A DNA stretch of 7,521 nucleotides from Candidatus Woesearchaeota archaeon. GTDB lineage: Archaea > Nanobdellota > Nanobdellia > Woesearchaeales > UBA10216. The notes beneath the pieces are model-generated. The model saw only the letters and a program-made list of their open reading frames with translations. It made no database searches and was not told where the DNA came from. Position 1 is the first letter of the stretch, and each line of letters begins with the position of its first letter. This document shows, in pieces, positions 1 to 4,479 of the stretch. Location of the stretch: positions 1-7,521 of the forward strand of contig JACPBT010000064.1 in NCBI GenBank assembly GCA_016180145.1, read 5' to 3'. The position numbers and the translations under genes are program-made.

Positions 1-60
1 TTTGCTTACAACGGTTTTTCCAAGAAGCTGCTTAGAAAGCTTTTTTTCATCTTCAGGCAT
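1..60 (-). CDS. Probable PRC-barrel domain protein, N-terminal 20 codons only (runs off the left edge)
   Basis: Seen: on the minus strand an ATG at 60-58 opens a frame that stays open to the window edge. It reads MPEDEKKLSKQLLGKTVVSK. The stretch L-x-K-Q-L-x-G-K-x-V-V-S-K is what I expect at the first strands of small archaeal PRC-barrel proteins, where 'L.GK.V.S..G..LG.V.D' begins the barrel. In-frame stops (TAG TAA) lie about 27 bases upstream. GTG and TTG codons between them and the ATG are alternative starts, but the ATG has GGTG six bases before it, the core archaeal Shine-Dalgarno. A TATA-like box lies further upstream at 139-132, so the mRNA would have a leader of roughly 50 nt. PRC-barrel proteins in archaea are short and poorly characterised; roles in RNA metabolism and in division have been described for some. 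The family call rests on 20 residues and is tentative; that this is a coding start is more secure. Confidence 0.6.
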   Translation of the reverse strand, partial: MPEDEKKLSKQLLGKTVVSK

Positions 61-66
61 CGGCCA

Positions 67-70
67 CACC
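67..70 (-). promoter_or_regulatory. Shine-Dalgarno core GGTG for the PRC-barrel-like gene
   Basis: GGTG on the minus strand, six bases before the ATG at 60, matches the archaeal anti-SD (16S 3' end ..CACCUCC). It supports this ATG over the upstream GTG/TTG codons. It also fits a leadered mRNA, unlike the three leaderless genes elsewhere in the window. Confidence 0.5.
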
Positions 71-97
71 AAATCATTTTTTTACTATTTTGTAATG

Positions 98-119
98 CTG
101 ATAAAAACTTGTTTTTCAG
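98..119. promoter_or_regulatory. Imperfect dyad at the predicted transcription start of the PRC-barrel-like gene
   Basis: AAAAAC at 103-108 and GTTTTT at 111-116 form a perfect inverted repeat with a 2-bp centre. It is flanked by CTG (98-100) and CAG (117-119), with two extra bases (AT) on one side. It sits over the start site predicted from the TATA box at 139-132, where an archaeal repressor would block initiation. No binding protein can be named. A/T-rich DNA gives such dyads by chance, so this is only a candidate operator. Confidence 0.3.
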
Positions 120-131
120 GAGTGCATGTAG

Positions 132-139
132 TATTTAAA
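132..139 (-). promoter_or_regulatory. TATA box (TTTAAATA) for the minus-strand PRC-barrel-like gene
   Basis: TTTAAATA read on the minus strand, preceded by an A-rich BRE-like stretch (CACAAAA). Archaeal spacing of about 26 bp puts the transcription start near 109, giving a leader of about 49 nt before the ATG at 60. The core ATTTAAAT is self-complementary, so direction is not proven by the box alone. Confidence 0.45.
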
Positions 140-147
140 TTTTGTGG

Positions 148-171
148 AAATGCGTTTTTTGAATCGCATTT
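148..171. repeat. Inverted repeat AAATGCG / CGCATTT upstream of the PRC-gene TATA box
   Basis: AAATGCG (148-154) and CGCATTT (165-171) are perfect 7-bp arms with a 10-bp spacer. The spacing between arm centres is 17 bp. On the minus strand the repeat lies just upstream of the BRE/TATA of the PRC-barrel-like gene, where an archaeal activator could bind. On the plus strand the right arm runs into a T-run (169-175), so a hairpin terminator reading is also possible, but no plus-strand gene ends here. Confidence 0.3.
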
Positions 172-252
172 TTTTCACTACGGGCAGTGGTTACCTGTCA
201 GCTGAGAATTGTCGTAACAAATGAACGGGGCATTGCCCTTTTTTCAGAAACC

Positions 253-260
253 TTTATATT
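253..260 (+). promoter_or_regulatory. TATA box (TTTATATT) of rfcS, leaderless spacing
   Basis: TTTATATT preceded by the purine-rich BRE-like AGAAACC. The middle of the box is about 26.5 bp before the A of the ATG at 283, the archaeal distance from TATA to transcription start. The mRNA should therefore begin at or within a base or two of the start codon. This argues for the ATG at 283 and against the upstream in-frame ATG near 187, which would place the box inside the gene. Confidence 0.65.
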
Positions 261-282
261 AATTCTGGCAATTCTGGAAGGC

Positions 283-1248
283 ATGGAAAGCGCTATCTGG
301 ACTGAGAAGTATAGGCCTTCTGATTTTTCGGGGATAATGGGGCAGGATGAGATTGTGAGGCGTGCCGGTGGTTTTGTTGCGCAGCGCAATATGCCTCATT
401 TGCTTCTTGCCGGCCCTCCGGGAGTTGGCAAGACCACGCTGTCGCTTGTTATTGCAAAGCAGCTTTACGGGGCGGATTGGAGGCAGAATGTCCTTGAGCT
501 TAATGCATCCTCTGAGCGTGGCATTGATGTTATCCGGAATACTGTGAAGGATTTTGCAAGGACGCGCTCCCTCGGTGATGCGCCTTTTAAGATTTGTCTT
601 CTTGATGAGGCTGATTCGCTGACTAAGGAGGCTCAGCAGGCTTTGCGCAGGACTATGGAAACGTATAGTGCCACGTGCCGTTTTATTTTGCTTGCAAATT
701 ATTCTTCAAGGATTATTGAGCCTATTCAGAGCAGGTGTGCCGTTTTTCGTTTTAAGCCGCTTGGCAGGGAGCAGCTGTTTGCCATCATTGACAGGATTGC
801 TGCCAAGGAGGGTTTGAATGTGGATGATAAGGGAAAGGCTGCTTTGGTTGAGGTTTGTGAGGGTGATTGCCGCAAGCTTGAGAATATTATGCAGAGCTGT
901 AGTGTCATGTCTGATTCAATCAGTGAGGAGTCTGTTTATTCTATTGCGAGTGCTGCAAAACCGAAAGAAATAAAAGAGGTTATTGCCATGGCATTCAATG
1001 GCCGGTTTTTGGATGCGAGAGGCAGGCTGCTTGATGCCATGCTTAATCATGGGTTGTCAGGCCTTGATATTATAAGGTATATTCAAAAAGAGGTGCTTGG
1101 CTTGGATGTTGGTGACAGGCAGAAAATGCTGCTTGTTGAGAAGTGCGGCGAGGCAGAGTTCAGGATGAGTGAGGGTTCTGACGAGTTTATCCAGCTTGAG
1201 GCGCTTCTGAGCCAGTTTGCACTGATTGGTGGAAAATTTGAAAGCTGA
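283..1248 (+). CDS. rfcS: Replication factor C small subunit (archaeal sliding-clamp loader ATPase)
   Basis: RfcS, with RfcL, forms the clamp loader that opens PCNA and places it on primer-template DNA using ATP. Seen in the 321-residue product: the N-terminal W-x-E-K-Y-R-P box (6-12); Walker A GPPGVGKTT (44-52); the LNASSERGID box (73-82); Walker B LLDEAD (106-111); LRRTME (121-126); sensor-1 Asn in LLANY (136-140); the SRC arginine-finger motif (150-152); and sensor-2 GDCRKLEN (194-201). A helical collar domain follows to the end. The length is normal for the family and no intein interrupts it. The start at 283 is chosen because the protein then begins MESAIWTEKYRP, as homologues do, and because the TATA box is 26 bp upstream. 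The extra 32 residues of the longer open frame look non-coding. The 3' end overlaps the coiled-coil gene, so the two are probably co-transcribed. No RfcL gene is seen in this window. Confidence 0.96.
   Translation: MESAIWTEKYRPSDFSGIMGQDEIVRRAGGFVAQRNMPHLLLAGPPGVGKTTLSLVIAKQLYGADWRQNVLELNASSERGIDVIRNTVKDFARTRSLGDAPFKICLLDEADSLTKEAQQALRRTMETYSATCRFILLANYSSRIIEPIQSRCAVFRFKPLGREQLFAIIDRIAAKEGLNVDDKGKAALVEVCEGDCRKLENIMQSCSVMSDSISEESVYSIASAAKPKEIKEVIAMAFNGRFLDARGRLLDAMLNHGLSGLDIIRYIQKEVLGLDVGDRQKMLLVEKCGEAEFRMSEGSDEFIQLEALLSQFALIGGKFES
1228..1232 (+). promoter_or_regulatory. Shine-Dalgarno (GGTGG) inside the rfcS 3' end
   Basis: GGTGG ends five bases before the TTG at 1238 and contains the GGTG core complementary to the archaeal 16S tail. 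It decides between the in-frame start candidates TTG 1226, GTG 1229 and TTG 1238, because only the last has an SD at useful spacing. The coding overlap with rfcS would then be 11 bases, a typical translational-coupling layout. Confidence 0.45.
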
Positions 1249-3415
1249 CAATGAGGTGGCAGATTTTTACGGAAGGAAGCTTGCTTCCCGTGAGAGAGAG
1301 ATAGATAAGCTTAGGGGCTACATTTTTCAGATTGAATCTTCTGGCAGTAAGGGTGTTGCCGAGTTTAGGAAGCTTCTTGATGAGAAAGATAGGGAGGTTG
1401 AGCAGCTTATTCAGCTTCTTAAGTCTGAGGAGTCTGTTAACAGGCAGCTTTCTGAGCAGCTTGACAGCCTTGTGAGTGTGAGTCCTGCCCCGGCTGCCAA
1501 AAGGGAAAGCAGTGATGCTGCTGCTGTTTCCCGTCTTGCATCTCAGCTTAAAATTAAGGATTCTGAGGTTGAAAAGCTCAGGGATTCGTTGGCTGGGCAG
1601 GAGGTTGTTGTCAAGGAGCTTAGGGGCAGGCTTAAGCTTGCCGGCCCGTCAAAGAGCGAGCATGGTGACAGTAAGCTTTCCGGTTTTTATGCTGCCCAGA
1701 TTTCTTCCCGTGATAAGGAAATTGAGAGGCTTAGGAATTATGTTTTGCAGCTTGAGTCTGCTGAGGCTTCTTTGAGCAGTGGGTTTTCCATGCGCCTTGA
1801 GGAGAAGGATGCTGAGCTGAAGAGCCTTGTTTCGCTGCTGAAGTCTAAGGAGTCTGTTAACAGGCAGCTTTCTGAGCAGCTTGAAAGCACGATTAGCAAG
1901 GACCGCGAGTATGGTATGAAGATTAGGGATGCTATTCTTAAGAAGGACAGGCTTAGCACTGATGCGCTTTCAGCCCTTAAGGATGAGCTTAGGCTTAAGG
2001 ATGGTGAGTTGTCCCGCTTGAGGGATGCGCTTGTTGCTCAGGAGCGTCTTGTTCAGCAGCTTGGCGCTCAGACGATTGACAGCAGAAAGCGTATTGAAGT
2101 GTTATCCGCATTTGTTGATGAGAAGGATATGGCAATTAAGCGGCTTGAGTCATCTTTTGTTCAGCAACTTAAGAACAGGGATTTGGAGTCAGAGTCTCTT
2201 AGGAAGGAGCTTAAGCAGCAGCTTTCAAAAAGGCAGGGCAATCACGCTGTTGAGGAGCTTACAAGGCTTAAGGTTCAGCTTGAGGCAAGGGAGTCTGAAA
2301 ACTCTGAGCTTGCCTCGCGCATCTCTGAGCTTAGGGAGCAGTCTGCAGTTTTGAGGAAGCGGCTTGATGAGAGGCAGAGGCTGTTCGTTGAGAGTGAATC
2401 CTCTCTTAACGAGCTGGTAAGGAAAATTCAGGAGCAGCATGAAGCTCGTCTTAAGGATGTTCTCCAGAAGGCTTCCCGGCGTGAGGCTGGGCTTAGGGCT
2501 GAGCTTGAGATGCTAAAGGCTTCCACGCTTGAGAAAGAAACGCTTGTTGTTGAGAAGCAGAGGAAGATTGATGATACGCTTATGCAGTTTGCTGAGACTT
2601 CTAAGCGTTTGCTTGAGCTTAAGGGCGTTGACGGCTCAGATTTGCTTTCTGTTGATTTGCGTAAAAAGGAGGACTATCTTCTTCAGAAGGAGCGAGAGTT
2701 GAAAGACTTGCTGCAAGAGGCTGGGCAGAAGGTTAAGGATTCTAAGGAAAAAGAGGCTGAGCTTGAGAGGCGTGAGTCTATGCTTTTGAAGGAGCAGGAG
2801 GCTCTTAACAGCGAGCTTTCAGTTTTGCAGAATGCAGGTGTTGAGATAGGCAGGGCTAAGGATTTCATTAAGTCAAAGATTGCGGAGTATGGCAGTGCTT
2901 CTGAGGCAGTTCCGTCTTTGCCGGTTTCACGCAGGAGTGTTTATGAACAGCCTTCTGCGGTTGCTGAATCTCCTGCTGAGGGGCAGGTTGTAGAGTCAGC
3001 CCCTGTCGTTGCTGAGGAGGAGAAGGCTGGCGTTCTTGAAATTTTGAGGCGTGGCACTTCTGTTCAGGATGCTCCTGAGGTTCAGGCTATGGAAAAGCCT
3101 GTTGCTCCCAAGAACATTAAGGGCGTGTTTAAGGAGGTTAAGTCAAAAGTTAAGGCTCTTCCAAAGCCTCCTTTGCACATCATTAAATCCAAGGCTGAGC
3201 GTCCTAAGTTGCGTGAGGCGCTTGTCAGGCAGGCTGAGAAGCAGGATGCCTTTCCTGAGGAGTCCGGATATGGTGAAATTGATGAGGTCAAATCAATCAT
3301 AGATATTGGATTGCAGCATGGCGATTCAATTGAGCAGATTCGTTCTTCCCTTGAGTCTTCCGGCTATTCTAAGCAGAACATTGATAAGGCATTTCAGCTC
3401 GTTAAGAAAGTTTAG
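1238..3415 (+). CDS. Large coiled-coil protein of unknown function with duplicated N-terminal unit and small helical tail
   Basis: Not a recognised named family. From TTG 1238 the product is 725 residues (729 from TTG 1226). Residues about 5-545 are almost uninterrupted heptad-like coiled coil, rich in Leu, Glu, Lys, Arg, Ser and Gln, with few prolines or aromatics. Residues 8-80 and 148-220 align without gaps (36 of 73 identical by eye), each opening with FY and ending NRQLSEQL; this is an internal tandem duplication. Residues about 554-600 form a Pro/Ala/Glu/Val-rich flexible linker, followed by a basic stretch (KEVKSKVKALPKPP). The last 46 residues (about 680-725) look like a small three-helix UBA-like motif, IEQIRSSLESSGYSKQNIDKAF. 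There is no signal peptide, membrane segment, Walker motif or hinge, so it is not an intact SMC or Rad50. It is probably cytoplasmic and structural. The overlap with rfcS suggests co-expression with the clamp loader, but a replication role is inference only. Confidence 0.85.
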   Translation: MKADNEVADFYGRKLASREREIDKLRGYIFQIESSGSKGVAEFRKLLDEKDREVEQLIQLLKSEESVNRQLSEQLDSLVSVSPAPAAKRESSDAAAVSRLASQLKIKDSEVEKLRDSLAGQEVVVKELRGRLKLAGPSKSEHGDSKLSGFYAAQISSRDKEIERLRNYVLQLESAEASLSSGFSMRLEEKDAELKSLVSLLKSKESVNRQLSEQLESTISKDREYGMKIRDAILKKDRLSTDALSALKDELRLKDGELSRLRDALVAQERLVQQLGAQTIDSRKRIEVLSAFVDEKDMAIKRLESSFVQQLKNRDLESESLRKELKQQLSKRQGNHAVEELTRLKVQLEARESENSELASRISELREQSAVLRKRLDERQRLFVESESSLNELVRKIQEQHEARLKDVLQKASRREAGLRAELEMLKASTLEKETLVVEKQRKIDDTLMQFAETSKRLLELKGVDGSDLLSVDLRKKEDYLLQKERELKDLLQEAGQKVKDSKEKEAELERRESMLLKEQEALNSELSVLQNAGVEIGRAKDFIKSKIAEYGSASEAVPSLPVSRRSVYEQPSAVAESPAEGQVVESAPVVAEEEKAGVLEILRRGTSVQDAPEVQAMEKPVAPKNIKGVFKEVKSKVKALPKPPLHIIKSKAERPKLREALVRQAEKQDAFPEESGYGEIDEVKSIIDIGLQHGDSIEQIRSSLESSGYSKQNIDKAFQLVKKV
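1259..1477 (+). repeat. Copy 1 of the internal coiled-coil duplication (73 codons)
   Basis: Encodes the first of two gapless 73-residue units, 420 bp upstream of copy 2. The best DNA match is a 37-base identical run at 1428-1464, which recurs at 1848-1884. Heptad repeats alone would not keep such a run. Confidence 0.8.
1679..1897 (+). repeat. Copy 2 of the internal coiled-coil duplication (73 codons)
   Basis: Second unit, beginning SGFY where copy 1 begins ADFY, with the same end NRQLSEQLxS. Weaker similarity continues past both copies. KDSEVEKLRDSLAGQE after copy 1 matches KDGELSRLRDALVAQE after copy 2, so the duplicated unit is probably about 140 codons. Confidence 0.8.
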
Positions 3416-3443
3416 GATGGTTAATGCTTAAACGCTAAGAAAA
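3416..3443. other. Short convergent intergenic gap
   Basis: Only 28 bases separate the stops of the coiled-coil gene (plus) and the lipoprotein-like gene (minus). On the minus strand the sequence just past the stop is TTTTCTTA, a weak U-rich archaeal-type termination signal. A 4-bp CTTA/TAAG stem is also present but too weak to call a hairpin terminator. Confidence 0.3.
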
Positions 3444-4385
3444 TTAATTCTTTATGCTGTCAATATCTGGTGTGGATTGGACGCATGTGAACTCCCCTTC
3501 CCCGTTTGTGAGCAGTAGTTCACCGCTTGCCTTGTTGACTCCTTGATTCAGTAATCCAAGGCATTCTGTTCCTTGTATTTCTGTAGTAACCGTTACTTTT
3601 ATCCTGTCTTTGTTTTGGAAGGCGGAGCTGCACCTGTCAGTTGGTGTGTTTCCAAGGAATATTTGTCCTTGTCCTACTTGTTTTACTTTGAAATTGAGTA
3701 TTGCCTTATTCTGCCCTCCAACGCTCTGAGTCATTGAAATAACATGGACAGGAGCGCCTGAGTTGCTTACCGGCTTGCTGCCTGTTGGGTTGCAGAATGT
3801 GTTTGTTTTATCTGTCAGCTTTTCAAGGGTGCAAATCTGTGCGAGTGCTGTTGTTGAATATTTATAGCATGCCTCTGCCCTGAATGGAAACTGCTGATTT
3901 CCCTGAAGCTTTTTGTAGAAAGTGAAAACGCTTTCGGTTGGGAATGAAAAGTCCTTTACTCCACCCCTTATCTTGTTACCATCAGGGTCTTTCTTTACGC
4001 CATTGATTATTTGAGCGCCGTTTGTAGTGGCGAGCTTGCTATTATCCTTAACATTAAAATCTCCCGGATAAAAGCCGCTCATCTTTACTTCAAGATTTTT
4101 TGTCTTTGAACCATCGTTCACGTCAATGTCTGCCTCGCCGACATTCTCCACAATCACTCTTGCCTCAAATGGGAATGCTTGTGTTACATCATCTGCCTTT
4201 CCTGTTGGATTGTCTGTAACCTCGTCCGGGGGCGCATTGGCGACAAACTGCATGGTGAGCCCTTGCGTTCCTCCTATAAAAGCGGCTGTAGAAGATGGCA
4301 GTGTAGTGCCTCCCTGTTTGTTTGTACATGCTGAAACTGAAAAGGCAACTGCAATGAGTATTGCCAGAATGATAACTTTTCGCAT
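3444..4385 (-). CDS. Secreted lipoprotein-like surface protein, GLxxxF...APP six-cysteine family
   Basis: Function unknown. The 313-residue product starts MRK, then a hydrophobic stretch (4-17), then VSAC (17-20). This fits a lipobox with Cys20 as the lipidated residue, followed by a Thr/Ser/Gly-rich tether. The mature part has GLTMQFVANAPPDEV (42-56), an Ig-like strand region (FPFEARVIVENVGEADI, 71-87), and cysteines at 173, 185, 198, 252, 275 and 301, probably disulfide-bonded outside the cell. It is a diverged paralogue of the protein at 6208-7257. Shared landmarks are GLxxxF...APPxxV, ACYxY, a Cys 12 residues later, GAPVxxxxxxQ and a late xFxxC. It ends soon after the last cysteine and lacks the final strand pair of that paralogue, so it is naturally or secondarily shortened. 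ATG 4385 lies about 26 bp after a strong TATA box, so the mRNA is probably leaderless. Confidence 0.85.
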   Translation of the reverse strand: MRKVIILAILIAVAFSVSACTNKQGGTTLPSSTAAFIGGTQGLTMQFVANAPPDEVTDNPTGKADDVTQAFPFEARVIVENVGEADIDVNDGSKTKNLEVKMSGFYPGDFNVKDNSKLATTNGAQIINGVKKDPDGNKIRGGVKDFSFPTESVFTFYKKLQGNQQFPFRAEACYKYSTTALAQICTLEKLTDKTNTFCNPTGSKPVSNSGAPVHVISMTQSVGGQNKAILNFKVKQVGQGQIFLGNTPTDRCSSAFQNKDRIKVTVTTEIQGTECLGLLNQGVNKASGELLLTNGEGEFTCVQSTPDIDSIKN

Positions 4386-4407
4386 ATGGTAGTTTTTGTA
4401 AAAAGTT

Positions 4408-4415
4408 TATATAAA
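4408..4415 (-). promoter_or_regulatory. TATA box (TTTATATA) of the lipoprotein-like gene, leaderless spacing
   Basis: TTTATATA on the minus strand, part of the palindrome TTTATATAAA (4406-4415), with the BRE-like GAAAGA directly upstream. The box centre is about 26.5 bp from the A of ATG 4385, so transcription should begin at the start codon. Confidence 0.7.
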
Positions 4416-4447
4416 TCTTTCTATTTCGGGGTTGGAAGGGGAGAAGT

Positions 4448-4455
4448 TTTAAATA
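4448..4455 (+). promoter_or_regulatory. TATA box (TTTAAATA) of the modular surface-protein gene, leaderless spacing
   Basis: TTTAAATA preceded by the purine-rich GGGGAGAAG (4438-4446) as a BRE candidate. The centre of the box is about 28.5 bp before ATG 4480. No GGTG-type SD lies before that ATG, which agrees with a leaderless mRNA. The two TATA boxes of this divergent region are about 40 bp apart, so a regulator binding between them could affect both genes. Confidence 0.65.
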
Positions 4456-4479
4456 TTAAGCTTTTTAGTAGCTTGCTGA

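Noticed and set aside
2..205. Plus-strand open frame of 67 codons at the left edge
   Set aside because: It needs a TTG start, its product is Phe/Ser-rich without a recognisable motif, and its first part is antisense to the better-supported PRC-barrel-like start and its promoter.
228..244. GGGC-ATT-GCCC hairpin followed by T6 as an intrinsic terminator
   Set aside because: The stem is only 4 bp, the loop is 3 nt, and no plus-strand gene ends before it.
187..282. 32-residue N-terminal extension of RfcS
   Set aside because: It is not in the family. The conserved N-terminus begins at ATG 283, and the rfcS TATA box lies within the extension.
1428..1884. CRISPR-like or regulatory repeat pair in the coiled-coil gene
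   Set aside because: There are only two copies, in the same reading frame, inside a protein-level duplication.
1238..3415. SMC/Rad50-type ATPase
   Set aside because: There is no Walker A, signature or Walker B motif, no hinge and no globular head; only coil, linker and a small tail are present.
3444..4392. Plus-strand open frames opposite the lipoprotein-like gene (e.g. 4126-4392)
   Set aside because: They are shadows of the minus-strand gene, which has a lipobox, family motifs and its own promoter.
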